64,000 bases of DNA from NCBI RefSeq assembly GCF_900110255.1, contig NZ_FODD01000015.1, forward strand, positions 62,001-126,000, read 5' to 3'. Made by a program: the position numbers and the translations under genes. Below are positions 1 to 7,983 of this stretch, piece by piece (position 1 is the stretch's first letter; every line of letters starts with the position of its first letter). The stretch is from Actinacidiphila rubida. GTDB taxonomy: Bacteria; Actinomycetota; Actinomycetes; Streptomycetales; Streptomycetaceae. Below the pieces are notes generated by a model. That model made no database searches. It was not told where the DNA came from and was given only the letters and a program-made list of their open reading frames with translations.

Positions 1-189
1 GACACCGCCCGCTCCTTCCGGGGCCCGGCCGCCCGCCACGGCTCCTCGGGTGGCGGCGTACGCGTCAAGGCGGTCTGCGACTGCGGGCGCAACGTCCGCG
101 TCGTCCCGTCCGTGCTCGCCCAGGCGCCGATCATGTGCGGCGCGTGCGGGCAGCCGTTCCGCATCCCGGAGGTCGTGGGGGCCGCGTGA
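1..189 (+). CDS. C-terminal end of an unidentified protein with a zinc-ribbon-like tail
   Basis: The window opens inside a reading frame that runs without interruption to a TGA at 187-189. The 62 visible residues hold two cysteine pairs, CDC and CGAC, about 20 residues apart, a spacing that would suit a small zinc ribbon. The gene lies upstream of rpsP in the same direction, separated by about 210 bases. The N-terminus lies outside the window, so no function can be given. The four cysteines are seen; metal binding is inferred. Confidence 0.6.
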   Translation, partial: DTARSFRGPAARHGSSGGGVRVKAVCDCGRNVRVVPSVLAQAPIMCGACGQPFRIPEVVGAA

Positions 190-401
190 CGGACCCCGGG
201 ACCCGGGGGAGGTCCGTACAGATCCCCGGCCGGCGTGCGTGGGACCCGGCCGGGTATGGCAGAATGTTCAGCTGAGAACTCGACAGCCGTGCAGGAACCC
301 TCTCTCCTTCGGCTGACGCGTCCATCGGGCGCCCGATTCCCACAACCCCACGTGGATTTTCGTCGCGCCCAAACACGTCAACACCAGGAGAACCCACTCC
401 C

Positions 402-851
402 GTGGCAGTCAAGATCAAGCTGAAGCGTCTGGGCAAGATCCGTTCGCCTCACTACCGCATCGTCGTCGCCGACTCCCGTACCCGCCGTGACGGCCGGGCC
501 ATCGAGGAGATCGGCCTGTACCACCCGGTGCAGAACCCGTCGCGCATCGAGGTCGACTCGGAGCGCGCGCAGTACTGGCTCTCCGTCGGCGCGCAGCCGA
601 CCGAGCCCGTGCTCGCCATCCTCAAGCTCACCGGTGACTGGCAGAAGTACAAGGGCGAGCCCGCCCCGGCGCCGCTGCTCGTGGCCGAGCCCAAGGCCGA
701 CAAGCGCGTCCTGTTCGAGGCCGCCGCCAAGGACACCGCCGACGAGCCCAAGGGCGAGGCGATCACCCCGAAGGCGAAGAAGGCCGACAAGGCCGAGAAG
801 AAGGCCGACGACGCCGAGGCTGCCGCCCCGGCCGAGTCCACCGAGGCCTGA
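402..851 (+). CDS. rpsP: 30S ribosomal protein S16
   Basis: Small-subunit ribosomal protein that binds 16S rRNA during 30S assembly. The first 80 or so residues carry the typical S16 core ([20 protein letters not shown] near the start, then a segment resembling [19 protein letters not shown]). The protein is 149 residues, much longer than the roughly 80-90 of E. coli S16, because of an Ala/Lys/Glu-rich tail, which is usual in actinobacteria. The GTG at 402 is chosen because it begins the conserved core and an AGGAG lies about 12 bases upstream. It heads the rpsP-khpA-rimM-trmD-rplS cluster, with khpA starting 2 bases after its stop. Confidence 0.97.
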   Translation: MAVKIKLKRLGKIRSPHYRIVVADSRTRRDGRAIEEIGLYHPVQNPSRIEVDSERAQYWLSVGAQPTEPVLAILKLTGDWQKYKGEPAPAPLLVAEPKADKRVLFEAAAKDTADEPKGEAITPKAKKADKAEKKADDAEAAAPAESTEA

Positions 852-853
852 GC

Positions 854-1093
854 ATGCTTGAGGAAGCCCTTGAGCACCTTGTGAAGGGCATCGTCGACAA
901 CCCCGACGATGTGCAGGTCGGCATGCGCAACCTGCGCCGCGGCAGTGTGCTGGAGGTCCGGGTGCACCCCGACGACCTCGGCAAGGTGATCGGCCGCAAC
1001 GGCCGGACCGCCCGCGCGCTGCGCACTGTCGTGGGTGCTCTGGGCGGCCGTGGCGTGCGCGTCGACCTCGTCGACGTGGACCAGGTCCGCTGA
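854..1093 (+). CDS. khpA: KH-domain RNA-binding protein KhpA
   Basis: A 79-residue single KH domain protein. The segment VHPDDLGKVIGRNGRTARAL contains the KH GxxG loop (GRNG), which contacts RNA. The family lies next to rpsP in most Gram-positive bacteria and acts with KhpB as a small-RNA or mRNA binding partner linked to cell-envelope control. It starts 2 bases after the rpsP stop, so the two genes are probably translationally coupled. Confidence 0.95.
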   Translation: MLEEALEHLVKGIVDNPDDVQVGMRNLRRGSVLEVRVHPDDLGKVIGRNGRTARALRTVVGALGGRGVRVDLVDVDQVR

Positions 1094-1170
1094 GGATCCG
1101 GGCCGGCGCTCGGCACATCTGAACACCGGCACGGGCCGGGGGTGGCGAAGGCCACTCCCGGCCCGCGCTT

Positions 1171-1210
1171 TTCACCGGCCTTCACCGGCCTTCACCGGCC
1201 TTCACCGGCT
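1171..1210. repeat. Four tandem copies of a 10-base unit
   Basis: The decamer TTCACCGGCC is repeated three times exactly, followed by a fourth copy ending in T, in the gap between khpA and rimM. It is probably a slippage product; no binding protein is suggested. Confidence 0.9.
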
Positions 1211-1289
1211 TGAGGCAGCAGCCTCCACCAGCTTCCACTAGCGTCAACCCGCCGCTCTCCCGCGGCGTCAATGTGAGCAGGAGTCTCCC

Positions 1290-1934
1290 GTGCAGCTCGT
1301 AGTCGGCCGCATCGGCCGCGCCCACGGCATCAAGGGCGAGGTCAGCGTCGAGGTGCGCACCGACGAGCCGGAGTTGCGGCTCGGCCCCGGCGCGGTGCTC
1401 GCCACCGACCCGGCCTCCACCGGCCCGCTGACCATCGCCACCGGGCGGGTCCACAGCGGCCGCCTGATGCTCCGCTTCGAGGGCGTCACCGACCGCACCG
1501 GCGCCGAGGCGCTGCGCAACACCCTGCTGATCGCGGAGGTCGACCCGGAGGAGCGGCCGGAGGACCCCGAGGAGTACTACGACCACCAGCTGGTCGACCT
1601 GGACGTGGTGACCCGCGACGGCCGCGCCGTCGGGCGGATCCTGGAGATCACGCACCTGCCCTACCAGGACCTGCTGGTCGTGGAGCGGCCCGAGGGCGGC
1701 GAGGTGCTCATCCCGTTCGTCAGCGCGATCGTGCCGGAGATCGACCTCGAGGAGCAGCGCGCGGTGATCGACCCGCCCCCCGGGCTGCTCGACGACGCCG
1801 AGGCCGAGGTGGCGAGCAGCCGCGGGACGGACGCCGAGGAGGCGGACGCCGCGGAGGACGCGAACGCCGCCGCGGAGACGGACGGCGCCGATCGGACCGG
1901 CGGCGCCGGCGACACCGGGTCCAGGGACGCCTGA
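1290..1934 (+). CDS. rimM: 16S rRNA processing protein RimM
   Basis: Assists 30S maturation by binding S19 and the 3' domain of 16S rRNA. The N-terminal barrel begins with [20 protein letters not shown], the usual RimM opening, and the second PRC-like barrel contains [11 protein letters not shown] and [11 protein letters not shown]. The protein is 214 residues. The last 40 or so residues are an acidic Ala/Asp/Glu tail often seen in streptomycetes. The stop is followed directly by trmD at 1936. Confidence 0.96.
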   Translation: MQLVVGRIGRAHGIKGEVSVEVRTDEPELRLGPGAVLATDPASTGPLTIATGRVHSGRLMLRFEGVTDRTGAEALRNTLLIAEVDPEERPEDPEEYYDHQLVDLDVVTRDGRAVGRILEITHLPYQDLLVVERPEGGEVLIPFVSAIVPEIDLEEQRAVIDPPPGLLDDAEAEVASSRGTDAEEADAAEDANAAAETDGADRTGGAGDTGSRDA

Positions 1935-1935
1935 C

Positions 1936-2757
1936 ATGCGGATCGACGTCGTCACCATCTTTCCCGAGTACCTCGAACCGCTGAACGTCTCGCTGGTCGG
2001 CAAGGCCCGCGCCGCCGGCCGCCTCGACGTGCGCGTGCACGACCTGCGCGGCTGGGCCCACGACCGGCACAACACCGTCGACGACACCCCGTACGGCGGC
2101 GGCCCCGGCATGGTGATGATGACCGGGCCCTGGGGCCTGGCCCTCGACGAGACGCTGGCGGACGGCTACGAGGCCGGCGCGTCCGGACCCGCCCTGGTGG
2201 TGCCGACGCCCAGCGGCCGGCCCTTCACCCAGGCGCTGGCCGGCGAGCTGGCCGCCCGGGACTGGCTGATCTTCGCGCCCGCCCGCTACGAGGGCATCGA
2301 CAGCCGGGTCACCGCCGAGTACGCCACCCGGCTGCCGGTCTACGAGGTCTCCATCGGCGACTACGTGCTGGCCGGCGGCGAGGCCGCCGTCCTGGTCGTC
2401 ACCGAGGCCGTCGCACGGCTGCTGCCGGGCGTGCTGGGCAACGCCCAGTCGCACGCCGACGACTCGTTCGCCCCGGGCGCCATGGCCGACCTGCTGGAGG
2501 GCCCGGTGTACACCAAGCCCCCGCAGTGGCGCGGCCGCGGCATCCCCGACGTGCTGCTCAGCGGCCACCACGGCCGGATCGCGCGCTGGCGCCGCGACGA
2601 GGCACTGCGCCGCACCGTCGCCCACCGGCCCGACCTCGTCGAGCGCGCGGACCCCGCCGCGTTCGACAAGAAGGACCGGGAGATGCTCAGCATCCTCGGC
2701 TGGCAGCCCGGCCCGGACGGCCGATTTGGGCGGAACCCCGACGCCGTGGAAGAATGA
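1936..2757 (+). CDS. trmD: tRNA (guanine-N1-)-methyltransferase TrmD
   Basis: Methylates G37 at N1 in tRNAs using S-adenosylmethionine and protects reading-frame fidelity. The SPOUT trefoil-knot motif region YEVSIGDYVLAGGEAA is present, as is the N-terminal IDVVTIFPEYLEPL opening. The length of 273 residues fits the family. It begins one base after the rimM stop, in the standard rimM-trmD-rplS order. Confidence 0.97.
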   Translation: MRIDVVTIFPEYLEPLNVSLVGKARAAGRLDVRVHDLRGWAHDRHNTVDDTPYGGGPGMVMMTGPWGLALDETLADGYEAGASGPALVVPTPSGRPFTQALAGELAARDWLIFAPARYEGIDSRVTAEYATRLPVYEVSIGDYVLAGGEAAVLVVTEAVARLLPGVLGNAQSHADDSFAPGAMADLLEGPVYTKPPQWRGRGIPDVLLSGHHGRIARWRRDEALRRTVAHRPDLVERADPAAFDKKDREMLSILGWQPGPDGRFGRNPDAVEE

Positions 2758-2894
2758 GCGGCTGCTGCCTGTCCGGCGCGCGCCCCTGCCACAGGGGGAA
2801 CGACGTCCGCCGGGCCCGGCGGCATCACCCCTGACCCATCGTTGAACGACGTTCCGTCGATGACCTGTGGCATCGGCGAGGAAGCAGAACCACC

Positions 2895-3245
2895 GTGACC
2901 AACCTGATCGACGGCCTCAACTCCGCGTCCCTGCGGACCGACATCCCGGCCTTCCGCCCCGGCGACACCGTCAACGTGCACGTGCGCGTCATCGAGGGCA
3001 ACCGCTCCCGTGTGCAGCAGTTCAAGGGCGTCGTCATCCGCCGCCAGGGCGCGGGCGTCAGCGAGACCTTCTCGGTCCGCAAGGTCAGCTTCTCCGTCGG
3101 CGTGGAGCGCACCTTCCCGGTGCACACCCCGATCGTCGAGAAGATCGAGGTCGTGACGCGCGGTGACGTCCGCCGCGCCAAGCTGTACTACCTCCGTGAG
3201 CTGCGCGGCAAGGCCGCGAAGATCAAGGAGAAGCGCGACAACTGA
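2895..3245 (+). CDS. rplS: 50S ribosomal protein L19
   Basis: Large-subunit ribosomal protein at the 30S-50S interface. The 116 residues match L19 along their length, including [16 protein letters not shown] and the C-terminal [20 protein letters not shown]. It starts with GTG at 2895, 137 bases after trmD. Confidence 0.97.
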   Translation: MTNLIDGLNSASLRTDIPAFRPGDTVNVHVRVIEGNRSRVQQFKGVVIRRQGAGVSETFSVRKVSFSVGVERTFPVHTPIVEKIEVVTRGDVRRAKLYYLRELRGKAAKIKEKRDN

Positions 3246-3290
3246 GTGCTTGACCTGTCCTTGGCGCGGTGCGGATAAGCTTCCGCCGCG

Positions 3291-4052
3291 ATGGACAGTG
3301 AAGCAGTGGCAACGGAACGCGACCCCCTGCCCGCCGACGAGGCGGACCCGCAGGAGCGGTCGCGTTTCGCTGTCCGGTGGCCGCGTGCGGCCGGCTGGTG
3401 GGACGAGTGGCGGCGGACCGTCCTCCTCGCCGTCGGCTGCACCGCGGCCCTGCTGCTGGTCAGCAACTTCGTCGTCGAGCCGTTCGAGGTCCCCAGCGGC
3501 TCCATGGAGAGCACGCTGCGGGTCGGCGACCGCGTGCTGGTCGACAAGCTCGCCTACCGGTTCGGCGGCACACCCCGCCGCGGGGACGTCATCGTCTTCG
3601 ACGGCAAGGACTCGTTCTCCACTTCCGGCGGGACGGACTACGTGAAGCGCGTCATCGGCGTCGGCGGCGACCGGGTCACCTGCTGCGACAAGCAGGGACG
3701 GCTCATGGTCAACGGTCACCCGATCGACGAGCCCTATGTCCACCCCGGTGACCAGCCCTCCCAGGTACCGTTCGACATCGAGGTACCTCAGGGAAGGCTG
3801 TGGGTGATGGGCGACCACCGCGACGACTCCCGCGACTCCCGGGACCACCTGGGTGATCCGGGCGGCGGCACCGTCCCCGTCGGCAAGGTCATCGGCCGCG
3901 CCGACTGGATCGCCTGGCCCGTCGGCCACTGGACGCGCCTGCGCCGCCCCGACGACTTCGCCGCGGTGCCCGCGCCGGCCGCCGCGTCCCCCGGCCCCTC
4001 CGGGACCGCCGCCGCGTCCGCCTCCCCGTCCCCGGCCGGCCGGCATGGGTAA
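3291..4052 (+). CDS. sipW: Type I signal peptidase (SipW-like)
   Basis: First of four consecutive type I signal peptidases, which cut Sec and Tat signal peptides on the outer face of the membrane. One N-terminal membrane segment (about residues 43-61) precedes the catalytic Ser71 in VPSGSM. The general-base Lys119 lies in YVKRVIGVGGD, and the WVMGDHR box follows. It is 253 residues with a low-complexity Ala/Pro/Ser tail. The stop overlaps the start of the next gene by 8 bases. The four-gene order matches sipW-X-Y-Z of S. lividans; assigning the W, X, Y and Z names rests on order. Confidence 0.93.
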   Translation: MDSEAVATERDPLPADEADPQERSRFAVRWPRAAGWWDEWRRTVLLAVGCTAALLLVSNFVVEPFEVPSGSMESTLRVGDRVLVDKLAYRFGGTPRRGDVIVFDGKDSFSTSGGTDYVKRVIGVGGDRVTCCDKQGRLMVNGHPIDEPYVHPGDQPSQVPFDIEVPQGRLWVMGDHRDDSRDSRDHLGDPGGGTVPVGKVIGRADWIAWPVGHWTRLRRPDDFAAVPAPAAASPGPSGTAAASASPSPAGRHG

Positions 4053-5391
4053 CCGGGGCAAGCCGCGGTACGGCCACCACAAGGCCGTGCCCGCCGGCGC
4101 GGACGCGGCCGGTCCGGCCGGCGCCACCGATGCCGCTGATGCCATCGACGCCCCGCAGGCGCCGCCGCTGCGCACTGGCACCTCCCGCGTCGAGCGCCGC
4201 AAGCTGGCCCGCAAGGTGCGCCGCAAGCGCCGCCGCTCCCTGGCCAGGGAGGTGCCGCTGCTGGTCCTCGTGGCCCTGGTGATCGCGCTGGTGCTCAAGA
4301 CGTTCCTGCTCCAGGCGTTCGTCATCCCGTCGGGATCGATGGAGCAGACCATCCAGATCGGCGACCGGGTGCTGGTCGACAAGTTCACGCCCTGGTTCGG
4401 CGCGCAGCCGCACCGCGGCGACGTCGTGGTCTTCCAGGACCCCGGCGGCTGGCTCACCGGCGAACCGCAGCCCAAGCCCGACCCGGTGGTCGTCAAGCAG
4501 GTGAAGCAGTTCTTCACCTTCATCGGGCTGCTGCCCGCCTCCGGCGAGCAGGACCTCATCAAGCGGGTCATCGGTGTGGGCGGCGACACGGTGGCCTGCT
4601 GCGACAAGACCGGCCACCTCACCGTCAACGGCAAGCCGCTGGATGAGCCGTACGTGTACGACGGGAATCCGCCGTCCCTGATGAAGTTCTCCATCATCGT
4701 CCCGCCGGGGCGCCTGTGGGTGATGGGCGACCACCGCTCGGACTCGGCCGACTCGCGGTACCACACCGACCAGGCTGGTGGCGGCACGATTCCGGTGAGT
4801 CTGGTGGTCGGGCGGGCCTTCGTGATCGCCTGGCCGCTGGGGCACTGGCAGCGGCTGCAGGAGCCGGGCACGTACGCGTCGGTGCCGGGACCGGATTCGG
4901 CACCGCGCACGGCCGCGTCGGGCCCCGCCGGCACGCCTGGCACAGGTACGCCCACTAGGGTGGGCTCGGCCAACAATGGTCAAAGGACGAACCAGCTGCC
5001 GACTCCTGCGGAACTCCCGATCGTTATGGGGGTGGTGGGCCTGTACCGGAAACGGGGCAGGCGAAGGTCAGGCGTGAGGAGTGGATGTGGGGGACCTGGT
5101 GGTCGGCGCGCGGTCTGGATCCGGCGAGCCCGAGAAGGAGGATGCCATGGTGCCCCCGGTCGACAACGCGGACTCCGACGGCATGGTCCCCGGACCCGGC
5201 GGGGAGGCCGCGCACGGCGCGGTTCACGGTTACGAGGCCCCGGGCAGCGGCCTGCCGCAGGGCAACGGCCATGCCCCGGGCAACGGCTTCGCGCCGGAGA
5301 ACGGGCTGACGCAGGAGAAGGGCGTCGCCCAGGCGGGCAACGGCCTGGTGCAGGGCAACGGACTGCCGCACCCCGGTGCCGCGTCCCCTGA
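4045..5391 (+). CDS. sipX: Type I signal peptidase (SipX-like) with an over-long C-terminus
   Basis: Second signal peptidase of the cluster. A basic N-terminus leads into a membrane segment (about residues 70-92), then catalytic Ser98 (IPSGSM) and Lys173 (DLIKRVIGVGGD) and the WVMGDHR box. The open frame continues to 448 residues, whereas the S. lividans SipX is about 320 as I recall. The last 100 or so residues are Arg/Gly-rich and lie over the first 300 bases of sipY in another frame. A second hydrophobic stretch near residues 325-335 (LPIVMGVVGLYR) may be a C-terminal anchor. The extra tail could be real, or a lost stop or frameshift near 5040-5090. Confidence 0.85.
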   Translation: MGNRGKPRYGHHKAVPAGADAAGPAGATDAADAIDAPQAPPLRTGTSRVERRKLARKVRRKRRRSLAREVPLLVLVALVIALVLKTFLLQAFVIPSGSMEQTIQIGDRVLVDKFTPWFGAQPHRGDVVVFQDPGGWLTGEPQPKPDPVVVKQVKQFFTFIGLLPASGEQDLIKRVIGVGGDTVACCDKTGHLTVNGKPLDEPYVYDGNPPSLMKFSIIVPPGRLWVMGDHRSDSADSRYHTDQAGGGTIPVSLVVGRAFVIAWPLGHWQRLQEPGTYASVPGPDSAPRTAASGPAGTPGTGTPTRVGSANNGQRTNQLPTPAELPIVMGVVGLYRKRGRRRSGVRSGCGGPGGRRAVWIRRAREGGCHGAPGRQRGLRRHGPRTRRGGRARRGSRLRGPGQRPAAGQRPCPGQRLRAGERADAGEGRRPGGQRPGAGQRTAAPRCRVP

Positions 5392-6295
5392 GCCGGCCCC
5401 CGGGCTGGCGATGGCGGGTGCCCACCGTGCGGGATCCGGCGGCCCCTCGGGCCCGTCGCGCACCGAAGGCGACGACGGGGAGCGCCCCGAGCCGTCCGGG
5501 GCGGGCGCCAAGCCGCGGTCGTTCTGGAAGGAGCTTCCGCTGCTCGTCGGCATCGCCCTGGTCCTGGCGCTGCTGATCAAGACGTTCCTGGTGCAGGCGT
5601 TCTCGATCCCCTCGGACTCGATGCAGAACACCCTCCAGCGCGGCGACCGCGTGCTGGTCGACAAGCTCACCCCGTGGTTCGGGTCCAGCCCGAGCCGGGG
5701 CGAGGTCGTCGTGTTCCACGACCCGGGCGGCTGGCTGCCGGAGAACCCGCCGGCGAGCAACAACCCGGTCGTCCGCGGGCTGCAGAAGGGCCTCAGCTTC
5801 ATCGGCCTGATGCCGTCGGCCGACGAGAAGGACCTGATCAAGCGCGTGATCGGGGTCGGCGGCGACACCGTCCAGTGCAAGGGCGACGGACCCGTCCTGG
5901 TCAACGGCAAGCCGCTGAACGAGCCCTATGTCTTCCCGGGCAACACCGCGTGCACGTCGTCGCTGCCGTTCAAGGTCACGGTGCCCAAGGGCCACATCTG
6001 GGTGATGGGCGACCACCGCCAGGACTCGCTGGACTCCCGGTACCACATGAACCAGCCCGGTAACGGCTTCGTGCCGAACAGCGACGTGGTCGGCCGCGCC
6101 ATCGTGATCGCCTGGCCGATCAACCGCTGGGACTGGCTGTCCATCCCGTCCACCTTCTCCCAGCCGGGGATCAACGCGGCCAACACGGGCGTTCCGGCAG
6201 CGATCGGGCTGGCCGGCGCGGCGCCGCTGGTCCTGGTGCGCAGGAGGCGGCTGTTGCGGGGCAACAGTCCAGTCAAGGCTCCGGCCAAGGGCTGA
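5087..6295 (+). CDS. sipY: Type I signal peptidase (SipY-like)
   Basis: Third signal peptidase of the cluster, 402 residues. A long disordered N-terminus rich in Asn-Gly pairs (about residues 45-100) precedes the membrane segment, the catalytic serine in IPSDSM, the lysine in LIKRVIGVGGD and the WVMGDHR box. A final hydrophobic segment and a basic end (RRRRLL) suggest a second membrane anchor. GTG 5087 is preferred because the following VGDLVVGARSG resembles the conserved start of orthologues and has a GAGGAG upstream. GTG 5081, or ATG 5147 with a strong GGAGG, are alternatives. Confidence 0.9.
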   Translation: MGDLVVGARSGSGEPEKEDAMVPPVDNADSDGMVPGPGGEAAHGAVHGYEAPGSGLPQGNGHAPGNGFAPENGLTQEKGVAQAGNGLVQGNGLPHPGAASPEPAPGLAMAGAHRAGSGGPSGPSRTEGDDGERPEPSGAGAKPRSFWKELPLLVGIALVLALLIKTFLVQAFSIPSDSMQNTLQRGDRVLVDKLTPWFGSSPSRGEVVVFHDPGGWLPENPPASNNPVVRGLQKGLSFIGLMPSADEKDLIKRVIGVGGDTVQCKGDGPVLVNGKPLNEPYVFPGNTACTSSLPFKVTVPKGHIWVMGDHRQDSLDSRYHMNQPGNGFVPNSDVVGRAIVIAWPINRWDWLSIPSTFSQPGINAANTGVPAAIGLAGAAPLVLVRRRRLLRGNSPVKAPAKG

Positions 6296-6329
6296 CCACG
6301 GCGCGTACCGCCCGGTAGGGTTCGGGCCC

Positions 6330-7067
6330 ATGAGCGCCACGACGACCCGCGGCACGGCCGCGATACGCAGGGACCGCGGCGGCCGGTCGGGACACCTGGT
6401 GTCCGGACTGGCCGTCGCCCTCGGCTGCGCCCTGTTCCTCGGTGGATTCGGCTGGGCGGCGCTGGTGTACCGCCCCTACACCGTCCCGACGGACTCGATG
6501 CGGACGACCGTGAACCCCGGGGACAAGGTGCTGGCCCAGAAGGTCTCGGCCTCGGACGTGCACCGCGGCGACGTGGTCGTCTTCCAGGACAAGCTGTGGG
6601 GCACCTCGCCGCTGGTCAAGCGGGTCGTCGCGGTCGGCGGCGACGTGGTCGTCTGCTGCGACAAGCAGGGCCGGATGACGGTCGACGGCAAGCCGGTCGA
6701 CGAGAGCTACGTGCACGGCGGCACGGCCTCGGTGGAGGCCTTCCACACGACGGTGCCGAAGGGCGAGCTGTTCATGCTCGGCGACAACCGGTCGGTCTCC
6801 CAGGACTCGCGGCTGCACCTGGAGGACGCCGAGAGCGGTTCCGTGCCGGTCGGCGACGTCAAGGGCAGGGTGGACGCCCGGGCCTGGCCGCCGAGCAGGA
6901 TGGGCATGCTTCCCAGGACCTCCGCGTTCGACGCGCTGGCCGGCGGCGGCCGGTCGGCACAGGGCCCGCTGCGCTGGATGGTCGCCATGATCATCGCCGG
7001 TGCCGCCCTGATCCTGGGCGGCGCGGCGTACGAGCCGGTGGCGAAGCTGGTGACGCGGCGGCGGTGA
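6330..7067 (+). CDS. sipZ: Type I signal peptidase (SipZ-like)
   Basis: Fourth signal peptidase, 245 residues. It has an N-terminal membrane segment, catalytic serine in VPTDSM, lysine in PLVKRVVAVGGD and the box FMLGDNR. The C-terminus has another hydrophobic segment (MVAMIIAGAALILGG). It is the most divergent of the four, which agrees with SipZ being the outlier in S. lividans. Confidence 0.92.
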   Translation: MSATTTRGTAAIRRDRGGRSGHLVSGLAVALGCALFLGGFGWAALVYRPYTVPTDSMRTTVNPGDKVLAQKVSASDVHRGDVVVFQDKLWGTSPLVKRVVAVGGDVVVCCDKQGRMTVDGKPVDESYVHGGTASVEAFHTTVPKGELFMLGDNRSVSQDSRLHLEDAESGSVPVGDVKGRVDARAWPPSRMGMLPRTSAFDALAGGGRSAQGPLRWMVAMIIAGAALILGGAAYEPVAKLVTRRR

Positions 7068-7143
7068 CCGCGTCGAAGTTCGCCTCCCTCGTGAGACCGT
7101 GTGACGCACAATGGGTGCACGTACGGCTGAAGGGGAACATGCC

Positions 7144-7470
7144 ATGAGCGCCGAGGACCTCGAAAAATACGAGACCGAGATGGAGCTGAAGCTCTACCGG
7201 GAGTATCGGGACGTCGTCGGCCTGTTCAAGTACGTGATCGAGACCGAACGGCGCTTCTACCTCACCAACGACTACGAGATGCAGGTGCACTCGGTGCAGG
7301 GTGAGGTGTTCTTCGAGGTGTCCATGGCCGACGCGTGGGTGTGGGACATGTACCGGCCGGCCCGTTTCGTCAAGCAGGTCCGGGTGCTCACGTTCAAGGA
7401 CGTGAACATCGAGGAGCTGAACAAGGCGGACCTGGACCTGCCGTCCGACGACTCCGGGTTCAACGGGTAG
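7144..7470 (+). CDS. DUF2469 family protein
   Basis: A 108-residue acidic protein beginning MSAEDLEKYETEMELKLYRE, the highly conserved opening of the actinobacterial DUF2469 family. The function is unknown. ATG 7144 is preferred over the in-frame upstream ATG 7111 because it starts the conserved region and has AGGGGA upstream. It sits between the signal peptidases and yraN, as in other streptomycetes. Confidence 0.93.
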   Translation: MSAEDLEKYETEMELKLYREYRDVVGLFKYVIETERRFYLTNDYEMQVHSVQGEVFFEVSMADAWVWDMYRPARFVKQVRVLTFKDVNIEELNKADLDLPSDDSGFNG

Positions 7471-7620
7471 GGCTGCCCGCGAGGGCCGCGGCCGGGCTGC
7501 CGGATCGTCCGTGCCGTCCGGGTTGTCCACAGGGCGGCTTTCAAGATCATCGCGAGGGCGGACCCCTCTGTCACAGTGAGATCACGGTGATTTCACGGAG
7601 AGTGACGGAGGTGGTCCGCC

Positions 7621-7983
7621 ATGAACGGACAGGGTGCGCTCGGGCGCTACGGCGAGGACGTCGCGGCCCGGATGCTGCGCGAGGCCGGTCTCGACGTCCT
7701 GGCCAGGAACTGGCGGTGCGGCCGGCGCGGCGAGATCGACATCCTTGCTGCCGACGGGGACGCCCTGGTGGTGTGCGAGGTCAAGACCCGGCGCGAGGGC
7801 CCCTTCCAGGCGCCCATGGCCGCCCTGACGCCCGCCAAGGTGGCCAGGCTGCGCGTACTGGCCGAACGCTGGACCGCGGAACACGGCGGCGCGCCACCGG
7901 GCGGCGTCCGCATCGACGTCGTCGGGGTCACCCTGCCCGCACGCGGCGCCGCGCGCGTCGAGCACGCCCGGGGGGTGGCGTGA
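7621..7983 (+). CDS. yraN: UPF0102 (YraN) endonuclease-like protein
   Basis: A 120-residue UPF0102 protein. The motif set [21 protein letters not shown] is the PD-(D/E)XK-like core (Asp, then Glu-Val-Lys) typical of YraN, which resembles Holliday-junction resolvases. The stop TGA shares its last base with the comM start, so the two are coupled. Conserved linkage to comM and dprA suggests a DNA-processing role, though none is proven. Confidence 0.93.
   Translation: MNGQGALGRYGEDVAARMLREAGLDVLARNWRCGRRGEIDILAADGDALVVCEVKTRREGPFQAPMAALTPAKVARLRVLAERWTAEHGGAPPGGVRIDVVGVTLPARGAARVEHARGVA

Noticed and set aside
2361-4976. An 871-residue minus-strand open frame over trmD-rplS-sipWX
   Set aside because: High GC content produces long open frames opposite real genes; it has no domain content and covers well-conserved plus-strand genes.
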